Assembly (NCBI GenBank): GCA_026413225.1
Contig: CM048576.1
Location: 5,092,501 to 5,156,500, forward strand
DNA: 64,000 nt
Direction of reading: 5' to 3'
Source: Otis tarda
Taxonomy: Eukaryota > Chordata > Aves > Otidiformes > Otididae
Below the pieces are notes generated by a model. That model ran no database searches, was not told the origin of the DNA, and saw only the letters and a list, made by a program, of their open reading frames with translations. The stretch's first letter is position 1. Each line of letters opens with the position of its first letter. Of the stretch, positions 12,624-24,700 are shown in pieces. The position numbers were made by a program, and so were the translations under genes.

Positions 12624-15600
12624 TAAAACAGAGCAGAGAGCAACCTTGTATCCTTAAGTGACGTTCTCCACTAGACCACCATCAAGTCTGACATTAAGCA
12701 GAAAGAAAACAGATTATTAAGCATTTTATAGCCATATCAGTCAAGACAGGACAAGAATGAAGGGAAAGGATTTGCAAATGAAAGAACTGTATGAAAATAA
12801 TCTGAAAATTTAGGGGTTTGGTGCTCAACTTCTCCACCTTTGTTCACGTGGAATAACTCATTTGTCAACATAAGCAAGAAAAACTGTTCAAGTAGCAAGT
12901 ATCCCAGCAGAACAGCAGATCCCACGTGCTTGTGTCTGTCAGGGACAGGACTTAAAAGGTGAGAGATACAATATTGTGAAAGAGTTGGAGAAACCAAGTA
13001 TTTTGACTGGCCGCCAGCCATGTCATTGTATTTCAATAACTAAGCAGCTAAATGATCCTTTAAAGAAGAAAAAAAAAAAAAGATTAAAAAAAGACTGTAA
13101 ATAAAGAAGACTGCTTAGGTCTCAAAAAGAATACGTGTTTGTGGGTATAGCTCACGGACACAAGATATTAACCCTAACTGTTCATAGATAACTGAGTCTA
13201 TCCTTTGCAGAGCTATCAAAAGGCCTCTGTTTTACTGATGCATTGTTTTGTCATGGATGTACAGGTCTAAATTAAATTCACACCCAATAACAATCCCTGT
13301 AAGCTGCAGGAAGACAAAAAGGAATGTTTTCCACGGCATGAATGCCAGGAAGTAGAAGAGTTAAATCTTGAGATTCAGAAACAAAGACATAGTAGAAAAA
13401 GGAGGAGTAGCTATGATACTCATAGGACATTCAGAGTGAGAGCCAGCTGCCTTATTATGTGCATCTACTGCTTGCTGCAGGGAGCTGGCAGGTGTGACAC
13501 AGCACTCACAGAAGAACTGCACTGTTCAAGGGGCTGAGGGCCATACAGCTTGTCTAAAATAAGATGATGTCTAGGCACATGAATCAAGCCATAGCTCACA
13601 TGGCAGAACTTGTACCACATAGTCCCTTGTGTTCTACAATACTCACATTTAAATGCTAGCTTCTCTGAATCCTTTGAGATTATTAATTTCAGCAAAGCTT
13701 CCACCTGGCACCTAAGACCAGCTGCAATTTTGAAAGTGCAGTGTCCCTTTCAACCCTGAATTCTAGTTACAGCTCACAGTGAAACTATCAGCCAGTTCAG
13801 AAACTTAACACGAATATTTGATGAATCACCAATTTTGCAGGGTGGGAAAAGTATGATAAGAGTAGTATTTCTGCTATATTCCTCACTGATATACATTTTA
13901 AAACAACATTGGAGAACATAGGGAAATACTCAGTACATCAGATTTGTTTCAAAATGAGATTTCGACACCCTCTTATATATAAAAGGAGCACCCCTTTGTG
14001 CTGCTCCTTGCTGATCTCTTAGTAGCCAATGTGTTTTGTCGGCTACTGAGGGTTTCCTACGGTCTAACTCACAGCACCATCTAGTGACAGAACTTGCGAC
14101 ACTAGGAACAAAATTTTATATTGCTCACTCAATTTTCTGGGCTCAGTTTTGGTTTTAATTGTTGCAAATTAAAAGCATCATGAAAAATTCAATGCAAATA
14201 GATTCTCAGTGAGTGAGAGAAAGTGAAACAGTATACATAGAGATCAACTTACTGTTTTTGTTCCCTAGTTGCACCAAAATGCTGAAATCACTGAAGAGAG
14301 CTCATTGTGTCAGATCTAAATGCTTTATTGAATTTAGGGATTTTAATTTTTTTTTTAATATGTTCTTAAAATTGAATTTCACTTTCATAAAAAGTACTTT
14401 TAAATGTTTCTTTAAAAGTAAAGCATAAGTACTTGTGTTTTTCCTGTGCTTTCTACTCCAATCTCCTTCAATCAAAATAACCAAAGTTCACAAAACAGTT
14501 TAGGCAGCCTAAATCTGCATTTAACAAGGAACAGAAAGTAGAGCCCTACTTTGAAATCACTTCACACTGGTACCCTGAGGCTACAGTTAGATGCTGGTAC
14601 TCCACAATCTGAAGGTTATTTGCTCGAAAGATGAACCATCTGTGGATTTCAGAGTACAGTCAGTTTGCAAATATAATATTAAAATTTACTTTAGAGCTAT
14701 TCAGTGTACACACAAATGGATGTATGTGGATGGCTTTTTTTTTTTTCTTCCCTGTGCCAATTCCTCTGCAGAAGTAAAAATGTCTGGTTTTCCTTTCAGA
14801 AACAAAGTTCCCAGAAGTCCCACAGGCTTGGTTCACACTGCCTCTGTCTTTCTACATTGAGTCAGTCCAGCCTAGCTGAGGCATAATAGCCCCTTAATCC
14901 TTAGTCATCACCTATGTCTGAACCTGAGAGCTAAACGTGCATTATTTCTAAAGGGTTCAGTGCTCATGCTGAAAGTATTAAAAAAAATGCCAAGAACAAA
15001 CATCTAAGAGCCCTGTTCTCAGTAGGTGTAACTGTACAGCCCTATTAAAATGTAACAACAATATGGCCCCAGGACTGAGCAAAATGAATATCTTAAAACA
15101 CTTCATTCCCTTCCCTAGTTTGTAAAAATTATTTTGCTCGGCCCACTAAATATTCAGATTTCCAAATGTCAGTGACGTAATAAGGCACTTATGAAAAGCC
15201 TGACTCTGCAATTTCTAAGAGTAACAGCATGCAGTCATGGAGGAAGAAGGTCAATTTTATCATTGAAGATGCATTTCCCCTCTGTAGTAGTGCACCCTAC
15301 TTCTTCAAGCATGAGGAATGCTCTTCCCCATCTACAGTCATGATGACTCAGCTGTTTGGAAAGAACGCAGAGAGCTCAAGAAAACAGAAGGTAAATGGAA
15401 GGGTACTATGAACTGATTCTCTGTCCCACAGAGTGCTAGGATGGTTCCAACACATTAAAAATACAGTAAATCTAACCAGTCTAAGATAGGAGTCTACAAT
15501 CCTGCTTGTGCCTGCAAACGCAGACCAGTTTTTGCTAACTTACGTCAGCTCACTCCTACAATATGTAAGCTGAATCATTCCTTTTCAGAGCTCAGCACCA

Positions 15601-18600
15601 GGCTTACTGTCCATCACACGCATGTTTTACTTCATCAGCTACATGTAACAACAGACTATGATGCATTTTACTCTCCTATTTTAAATCCCTAGGAAGACAA
15701 CAATATTCTGTTAACAAACCAGCATCTGCTAGTACTTTTAAGCTGAGAAAGCAGAGACAAGTTGCCTTTGAAACCAGGCTTCAGAGTACAGATCCATTCC
15801 CTATAGCTCCTAAAGGCTTGCTTTGGCAAAGAAAAAAGAAGAGAGAAAAAAAAAAAACCAGAGGAAACATCTGGATTTCTTTTCCTGCAATATCTTTCCA
15901 AGGTGTGTCTGAATAAAAAAAAACTTCCTTACTGAAAAACTGGTTAAAGTGAGAAGCATCCAAAAGAAGATCCATCACAATTCTCCAAATAACAAGATTT
16001 TTTCCCTTTTGTCTTTGTACGTGTATTAAGCCTCTAAATTTGAACTTTTGCCTCCAGCTTTGCTGGATATTTCTGACAGGTACAGGCTGGTGAAAATCTA
16101 TGGCAGAAAAAAATGATGAATGTAGACAAAGTTAATGCCAAGCCAACTAAGGCTAGTTATTTGGAACGCTGAGAAATCTTGAATTTGTCGAGTCAATGAA
16201 ACACACCACTGCCAGCTCCTCTGTGCCCATGGGAGGTCACTGTTGCTTCATACAATGGATCAGATGTGCCAGTTTTAGGTTAAGAGCGCAGTTCAGATCA
16301 GGAACACCAGCAAACCACTTTCTCTCCTTAATTACCTTTTCCAGGAATATACCAAAAAGCAAGCACACAACTATATACTTTTGAGTGGAGACTAATATTT
16401 CTCAGAGCTGTACCAGAGGAAATCAAATCACATCTCCAGATGCCCTGAGGCATTGAAACAGGCAGATCAAAATAGTTTTTTCACCCTTGATAGTCCGCAA
16501 TTCTTCAAGACCTGACCCCACAGCTTAGAAGAGAACTGAATGCCGTCAACAATTAACTGCATCTGATCACTACATACAATGGCATTAGAAACTAAAGTCA
16601 CCCAGGAGAACCAGTTTTACTTGTCGTGATCTGAAGAGGTGCAAACAGTCTGGGAAATTTCTTAGTTCATATCTGTGGGGGATTGAGTCAAACCAGCAGT
16701 CTGACACGAGAGAAATTTCATCAGAATTGAATAAAAGATATTTTGGGTAGGTAAAAGTAGTCTGAACATGCCATCTCCGTCATCACTAGGAAGCCTTGAA
16801 TGCAAGGAAAAAATTTGGAAGTAACCATGGAGTGTCATTAAAGATGAGTCAGTAGCAGACAATTCTTGGAAATTTGCAATAAAAATCATGCAAAAAGCAA
16901 CAATTATATTGTCAATTACACCTTCATTACAGCTGCAACCCACTCTTAACTCTGCTGCCTCCACTATATATTTTCAACTTCTACGCTGAAGATTGCTCTG
17001 CAGACTTCAGAAGATTTCACAAGCTTTGACGCCTTCAGGCCTCAGATACATGGCTGTGAGAAGCAGGTGGAGAAACACAGCTATCTGTACAAAGCAAGCA
17101 GCATGACTTCTTCTGGAGAGATAAGCTCTGTTAGAACTGAGCAAATAAACAGGAATCCTTCTGGTGTACTCCCTTCTCAGGAAAGACGGTCATTATGAGG
17201 GAAAGCATAGGTGAGATGACATCATATATCATCCCTAGGAAAGACGGAATGCATTTAGAAGGCACAACGTACGAAAACTGACTTTGTCCATGTCCTGTGT
17301 TCTATTTCTGTCACCTAAAGGCAAAGCAGAGCATAAACAGTTACTGAAAGATAATAATTATCACTACCATCTTTCACCTAACCAATCTAAATATTTCAAA
17401 GGCACAGGAAAGCAGGACATCAGTTACTAGAACAGGCATTCTAAGGAGATCTGAATGACTATGATTGGTAAGAGGAATTAATTTGGTCTTGCAACACAGT
17501 TTTGTACTGCAGCAAGAGGTAAGTAGAGTTCATATTTCATGGTCATTGCAATGACTAAGAGCTGCTCAGGTTCACTTGCTCAGCACTGACATCTGTCATA
17601 TAGTTTGTTTATTTCTGAAGCATCATATACACGCCACTGTCAGTAGACATCCCAGATGCAATTAGCCAATGGCCTTTCTCAGCATAGCTAATAAAGCATT
17701 CCTGTTTACTGTGAAAATGGAGACAAACTCGATAGCAATGTCATAACCCCATTTCACTGCCAGCATGGATACAAGCTGTTAGAAGTATGCACATCCAGAG
17801 TACAGCATAATTTAAGTTTTGCATCAAGGGCATGCAAATGAAACCTCTGCAACAGAGCACTGTTTCCCAGGAGAGATACTCAGAAGAAGGAAAAATCCAC
17901 ACATATTCTGCACTAGTTCTGAATTTTATACAGCTTCAGTATTCAGTGAGTGCCTTTTAAATTACTAGTCATCCATTTCGTTCAAGACCTATTTACACAG
18001 TACAATGTTCACCTTTAAAGCTAATTATATGCCTGTGGTTGATATTTTATTCATATTCTAATCAGACATTAAAAGCATGTGCAGGGAAAAGTCTTACGCT
18101 TGCTTTCTACATTAATGTAAATTAAGCCCACCATCTCCTCATCCCTACATATGTGAAGGAGAATATTAATAAAGGAAACCTTTGCAACAAAGGATTTCAT
18201 AGTCAGGTGAGTTAAGAGTTGGCAAAGCAGCAGCATCTCAGGGAAAGACAAACACCTAGCCTAGCAAATGCTGTTAAAATGGGTGTGCGCACCAAGGAAA
18301 CATGTAGCAACAAGGGATGAAGGAAGCTAGAGAGCATCTAAAGATATAAAAGGAGCTCCACCCACTGGCAGCAAAACCTGAAAGTTTACATGGAGAGAGA
18401 TTTACAGAGCTGCCCATCTCAAGTCAATTGGAAAGGAATTGCTTTAATTACAGTTATCCACTAGGAACTTCCAGATGCTGACAGCCATTTTTGCTGAAAA
18501 TATTACATCAGGAATCAGAACACCTAAATCAGTGTATACCCGGAATCACATCAGTATACCTAAAAAGGAAAAAAAAAAAAAGCCCTCCCCAACACAAAGA

Positions 18601-21214
18601 TCCGGCATGCAATTTTCCCTACAGGGAAGTATGAGCAGAAGATGGGGGATGCAAACCAGACTTTCCTAAAGCCTCGGGTAACTCTGCTTATGACCAAACC
18701 TGTGTTTTAACTTCATCCGCTTCCCCAGATGACAGTCACTGACGACTTTTACCTGAACATTCATACTTTTATCCTCATTTTTTTACATGTTCAATGCTTT
18801 AAATTTTCTCTCTTTCTTAGAATAGATAGTAAGGAGTAGGTTAAAAAAAAAAGGGCAGAAAACACTAAAACTGCAGAAGATAATGAAAATGTTCTATGCC
18901 TCTGAGTAGAAAATACTTTTCTCAGCCCAGATTTCACTAGGCAATAGGCTAAATAGTTCTGTCCATAGCTGTAGGAATCAAGAGGTACCAACTGAAGCAG
19001 TATCTAGAGATCCTAGAAAGCCATATTTGCACTCTGCTTGCTGTGCATGTTGAAACTTGGCTTGCCACAATGTATACAGGAGGACATGATGTAGCATTAT
19101 TAGCAGATCCAAATTTAAAATTTCTATTGAAAAGAGACAAAGCTGTAAATGGACAGCTCGTTTCCAGTAGCACCTGTTTACAGAATAAGGCTCATAAGAG
19201 CTATTTGAAAATAGAGTAACAAAATAGTCGCTTAAAATATCAGATACCTATTGAAGTTGGAAGCAGGAGAACCGTAAGATTCTCAGTTAAACAAATAAAC
19301 CATGGAGACCATTTCCTCTAGCGGCCACACTCCAAGGTTTTTCTTGCTGGTTTTGGAAATCTGCTTCTGTTCTCATGGCTACAGAGATGCGTTTTGGTCT
19401 TTCCTGTACCGTAAAACCAGGTAAAGTTCTGCTTTCAGTGTGAATATAATAGCATATTATAAACAAGCAATCTAAACTATCCGAGAGTATGGAAGAGTAT
19501 AGAAAGATGAGAAATGTCCAGTGTGATTTACTGCCTGGTAAATGCAATGATTCACCGCAGTAATTTCCTGTGTGCAGTAGGCCAAATTCTCCCACCTATA
19601 CAAGTGTTGAGTAGTTCCTTGCATGATGCCTCATCCTACGGATTTGAATAGTATCATTTACAGAATAACATACTGTTTAATGTCATGGAACTGGACCCTG
19701 GCTCATACAGTCAACAAGGCAAAGTGGGTGAAACAGAAGGGAAATATTTACCAAAGCAGAGCAGACTGTGTCCTTAGTTAAAAATAGACTGTCTTTGTGG
19801 CTGTCTCAACGTCAGAAAGTTAAAAGATCTTTTAACTTCTGAAATATCCTTTAGCAAATCACTTAAGCAAACCGGTTACAATCCACTAAAAAAGAAACTG
19901 GCATATTATCTCACTACATGTCTTTAATCCCTGAACATGACCTACAGATCCCTGCGGATTTCACAGGAATAAAAGAGAGCTGCCTTACCCTTGTTAGTTG
20001 AAATTATGGGCAGCCATGCAAAGGTGTGGATGCATTAGCCACACGTCTCCCCTATACATTCATGTTTTTCAGATCCAAATGCAGTATCGTTACTAGATAG
20101 TAAGATCTGTGGGGCAGGGAGCTAGGCAATAGCCTTCACAGCACTACTGCAGTGCAGATCGGTTCCTGATTCTACACTTGTTCTACAAACATCATATCTC
20201 CTGGCTTTGATCAATACCTAAACAATTCTTCCAGCATCCTTGAGACTGGAGTTACTACGCTCAGTGCAGAGAAACTGTGAGACAGAGGAACGTGCAGGTC
20301 TGTAGAGAGGAGTCATTACCCAGTTTGAACTAAAATACATATGTAACATTGATCTTTTAACTTCCTCCAGGAAGTGTGGCTGCTATCTGCTCAGACTAAT
20401 GTAGAAGATGATTCTGCTTGGGAGTAAAGCTGGAATGCTTTCCAAGACGCAGTTAAGGAAGCTGTGCATTTGATAAGCATTGTAATCTTTTTTCAGACTA
20501 GATACTTGAGAGAAATATCTACTTATTGAGTTGAAATAGCCCACAAACAGGATTGTACAATGTAATATATTTCCCAGGGACATGAGAATGGAGTTTAAAT
20601 TTGGTGCTGAAGTCTCCTTGTAACAAGGAAATAGACTTCCTACAAGACAAGCACCCATCCAAATAGAATCTTAATCCTATTGAGTTTCAATACTTGCACC
20701 TGTCACAACATTTAAGAATTCTTTCTTGCTAAAAAAAACCAAACAAACAAAGGAAAAACCCCAAGCTCTCACACAACTAGAAACAATATTATCCTTAATG
20801 GAGCACATAGAACTTCTCTCTCTTCACAGATTCAAGCTATGCAGATTATAGAGGTTGTCTTTCCTTAGCTGAAATTTCATGTTTAAGGGAAGATTATTTA
20901 TTATTGCTTCATGAAGGCTGTGAGTAATGGTTCCTCTTACACAGCCTTGGAAAAACTGCCCTTTTTTAAAAAAAAAAAAAGAATTCACAAAGCATTTACT
21001 TCAGGATCAGTTGATTGTTTGCACAATCTTGTCAACTACTCTAATTAAGTCAGATGTTGCTTTTTCCTACTCATGACATTTGCAGTAAATCAACCAGAGT
21101 TTAATTTTACTGTTTTGCACCTAAGGAAAAATATTTTTCAACTTGTACTCAGTTTCTTCTTGGGAAAAGTAATTTCTTCATCAGCTGCTGCTGCAGATTG
21201 TTAGGAAAGAGGGT
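12624..21214. other. Intergenic sequence upstream of the IkB-zeta-like gene
   Basis: No coding exon could be supported. Two TATA-like strings followed by AGGAGC occur at 13974-13984 and 18345-18350 and could be cryptic or alternative promoters, but no downstream exon with a good donor was identified. The rest is ordinary AT-rich sequence with A-runs (for example near 15849 and 18569). Confidence 0.55.
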
Positions 21215-21224
21215 GGGGCTTTCC
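21215..21224 (+). promoter_or_regulatory. Candidate NF-kB (kB) site
   Basis: GGGGCTTTCC fits the GGGRNWYYCC consensus exactly and ends 30 bp before the TATA box. Several genes of the atypical IkB family are NF-kB induced, so a proximal kB site here would give feedback control. Confidence 0.6.
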
Positions 21225-21229
21225 CAGGC

Positions 21230-21237
21230 TGACGTCC
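21230..21237 (+). promoter_or_regulatory. CRE/ATF-like site
   Basis: TGACGTCC matches 7 of 8 positions of the palindromic CRE (TGACGTCA). It lies 5 bp after the kB site and 17 bp before the TATA box, a compact arrangement typical of inducible promoters. Confidence 0.45.
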
Positions 21238-21254
21238 TTCAAGCCATACCTGAG

Positions 21255-21260
21255 TATAAA
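21255..21260 (+). promoter_or_regulatory. TATA box of the IkB-zeta-like gene
   Basis: TATAAA in the context GAGTATAAAGAGC, predicting transcription start near 21285-21290, about 250 bp before the initiation codon. Placement next to kB and CRE-like sites supports a real core promoter. No transcript data were available. Confidence 0.55.
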
Positions 21261-21426
21261 GAGCAAGGAAGAATTGCAGCCAAGAAACTCTCAAAAGCTG
21301 CTTACAGTGACTGTTGGGATTCCAAGGCTGGCTTTATTCTGCAACTGCTATAACTTGCTTCTAAGAAGAGAAGAGGGAAGCTGGACCCAGCTCATAGTGG
21401 CTAATTACACTGAAGAATTAAATACA

Positions 21427-21447
21427 ATGACCATGTTCTCGATGTGA
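21427..21447 (+). promoter_or_regulatory. Short upstream ORF in the 5' leader
   Basis: ATG at 21427 opens a six-codon frame (M-T-M-F-S-M) ending in TGA at 21445. If the leader from the TATA box is unspliced, this uORF precedes the main ATG and could damp translation. However, a strong pyrimidine-rich acceptor ends at 21530, so part of the leader, possibly including this uORF, may be intronic. Confidence 0.35.
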
Positions 21448-21530
21448 AAGTGGATTAATTTTTTTTTTAAACACAACCAAATAAGCTGTTTTCCTCCTCT
21501 CTTCTTTTTCATCTTTTTCTACATACACAG

Positions 21531-21776
21531 TGGTAATGTTGCAAACAGTCTGCATGAGTCCTGAACTACTAGTCAATCAAAACATCAGTGAAAATGAAAT
21601 CTGTGGCTACAGTCCAGGCCAGGGATCTCCACTGCCTGGAGAAACTGCCAGTCCCAATAGCTACTTTCAACAGAGCCCATCAGAGCCAGACTCTGGATTA
21701 ACCGAATTCAATGTTGCAAGTCCCAAGATCTACCCTCCTCCTTCACATAAACCTCAAGAGATGTCTGCTGTCACTG
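21531..21776 (+). CDS. IkB-zeta-like, first coding exon
   Basis: ATG at 21536; donor GTAAGA at 21777; ends in phase 1. Encodes residues 1-80, rich in Ser and Pro. A long pyrimidine tract ending CACAG at 21530 makes a good acceptor 5 nt before the ATG, suggesting a separate non-coding first exon upstream. An in-frame GTG just before the ATG is not taken as the start. Confidence 0.78.
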
Positions 21777-24700
21777 GTAAGATCAAATCTTTATTCACAT
21801 TTTCTATTCTATGCAACACTACTATGCTTCTTTTGCAAAGCAATAAAGTACACTGACTTGCAACTCCTTTTGTGCTAGCAGACAACTGTACTAACACTAG
21901 CACATATTAAGCTTCTGCAGCAATAATACCAAACATGTACGGCACACTCCTACTCACGTCTTGTTTTTATTTTGTTGTGGTCTGCTGCTGAAGCCAGAAA
22001 TTACTCTGTTTTGTAACAAATACTCAATATTCTGTCACTTCTGTCTATCTCTATGATTTTGCTGCTCATTTGCATTTAGAATTGCAAGTTTGGTTCTGAA
22101 TCTAACAGCAATATAATAGATAAGACTGAGTTATTAACATTACAAAGTCATATGAAAGTGTGTTTGGTGAATCATTGCCTTTGTTGAGTTCTTCCATTTC
22201 AAGGATACATCTGGGCATGTAATCTGATCCATCATATAGCATTTTTACTGTAAAATAGCTTGGAAGATAATAATATATTAGCTATTTTGGGTTTTTTTCT
22301 ATAAAGCTTTTCAAAGAGGCCTTTCAAATACTCTACAAAGAGTAGAATAATTAATAATTCATAAATAAGGAATTACTAATTCATTATCAAAACACCAATC
22401 TAAAAAAGGAATTACTCTCATTTGTCGAGTGGTCTGAGAAATAAACTTTTTTTTTTTTTAAGGTCCCAATGTTTTAATTATTTAGTGATAGGTTAAACAT
22501 TCAGAAATACCAGAAATCTTAGTACGAAACAACAATTCAGTATATATTCAAAATGCATCATTTGCTACTTGGGATTCAACACCCTCCTGCTCAAGGGGTC
22601 TCAGTCTCTCATTGCCTGGAGCAGGGAAGAGAAACAATATCATGAAGCTAGAAACCACATCTCGTGTGGCTGGTTTACACGCCAACATTGCCTACTCTGA
22701 GACATTCCAAGTTTGGGGAGGTGCACCATTCCCATCTGTTGACCTCCTGCAGTTCTCTTCCACAGGACTTAGCCAGCCAGGCTCCAGCAGTTCCTACAGA
22801 GCACACACATCGATTTTGGTCACAGAGGAATATTGGCACAGCCACCTCATGATTTGCTTAACACTGACTGCTCCTGAAATAGGAACTGCTTCCCCAAGAA
22901 GCATACAGCTTTTTCATTTCAGGCTGCTGTGTTGTTTAATCAGAAGCATGCTTTAATCACAAGTGCTGTTTTCATTTTTCATTTCTCATACCATGAGCTA
23001 CCCTAGGAAGAGAAGCTTCTCTTGCTGCAGCAAGGGTTGTTACTGGCTGATTCCTTATTTTCAGTAGCCCACACTCTGACTTCCAATACACAGGCTTCTT
23101 TGGAACAATGGCCTTCTATCTAAAGTGTATGTTACGTACTAGCCAACTGGGAAGATCCTGAACTAATGCAATAAAGCTATCATTTTATAATTACAACAGC
23201 AGTTACTGAATGCATCCTATATGAAAGACATCATTCTCAAGGCCGGGGGGGGGGAGTGGTGGGACACAGTTATATAAAATGTATTTCAAAAGCATTGCAT
23301 CTAAGCCCCTAATCTGGGCAAGTCTTTCAAGTTTGGGGATTCAAGTACAAGATGCAAGATTACCTCACACAAACAATTACAGAGCAGCAGAGCAGCTTGT
23401 TTTGACGAAGACAAGCTTGTTTAGACAACCATATATATTCTCAAATAACTATTTCATTTCACTACAGAAAATCATCGCTTCCCTTTGAATCACACTGAAT
23501 CTAAACACACTGAGAACTGCTGGGGAAAGCCATTGGACTTAGCATCACTATCTTATTTCTGAAACAATTCTGTTCCTTATTTTTCCACTGATATCAATAT
23601 AAGAAACCACAAGACAGGAAACCACAAAGGCAGATTTACAGCAACAGATGAAAACTAGAACACAACTAAAAGCGGCAGTAATCCAAATAGTGTTGACATA
23701 TTCCCCAAAAGCAGTCGTGCTCTAAGTCAGTATGGCACCTCTGAGCTGAAGGGCACCAAGGCTAAATCTCAGGATAGTATGTTTACTTCTGCACCACTGG
23801 AAGTTCTAAACTAGAAACTTTTGACTTCTTTTCGTTCTCTTTCCCAACCATCCATCCAAATTTCCCGCATTGCTACCCTGCCCCTAATGCATTCTTCCCA
23901 GCTTCAGCGGCACACTTGGGACAGTCTCTCCTCTTCTTTCATTCAAAACTGAAACCCATCCCTGCACTAAAGTTTGACAACGGCGTTCATATGGTACTTC
24001 ACAGGTTAACTCAGCTCTCTGCTTATGCCGTCAGACTGGAGATCCCACAGCCAGCTTTGGGGTTTGGCTTAGTTTTGTCTCTTAAGAAAAGAATTCCTTT
24101 TGTGAGGCCTGAGTTTGTTGTAGCCTGAGAAGCAATGCATTAAAGTAATTGTTAAGTAGGAAGTAGGCCAGAGCTAAGGAACACGTAGGGTGATGTGGAA
24201 ATTTCCCACAACTGATGATGAACATCAGAATCACAGGCCATCTCTCATGGTGACCTTATCCTGCCACTATTCTATAACAGCTCAGATAATTATGTCACTT
24301 TAAGCATCATGTTATGACTTTTCCAGACTCTGGACTTAGCTCTGATACCCCTCAGAAGCGCTACGTGGGTGTGAGGGTAAAGATGCCAGTACGGGAATTA
24401 CTGAGAAAAATTCGGCTTTCCAAAGGCCTGGACCCAGCTCAAAGCAAGGTGAGGACTCTTCCTGAGTTTAGAAAGGTTACTCCATGTAGCATCACAGTAC
24501 ATGCTCATGACACTCGCGCTCTGCCAGTGTTTTGGAGAGGTTACACCTACAGCTGCTGCCTCTTCCATCCACCAAATTAATGCTTTTGATGATGGTGAAG
24601 AATATACCAAATACTAAACAGGCTGAGGGCTTGTGCTAGAAACATTTCTAAGACAGTGACAGCAAGAACCCATTTGTGCCCTGGATACTATGTCACGCAA

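Noticed and set aside
24197-24207. kB-like palindrome GGAAATTTCCC in intron 1 of the IkB-zeta-like gene
   Set aside because: It is one base longer than the standard kB site and isolated from other regulatory motifs, so it is too weak to list.
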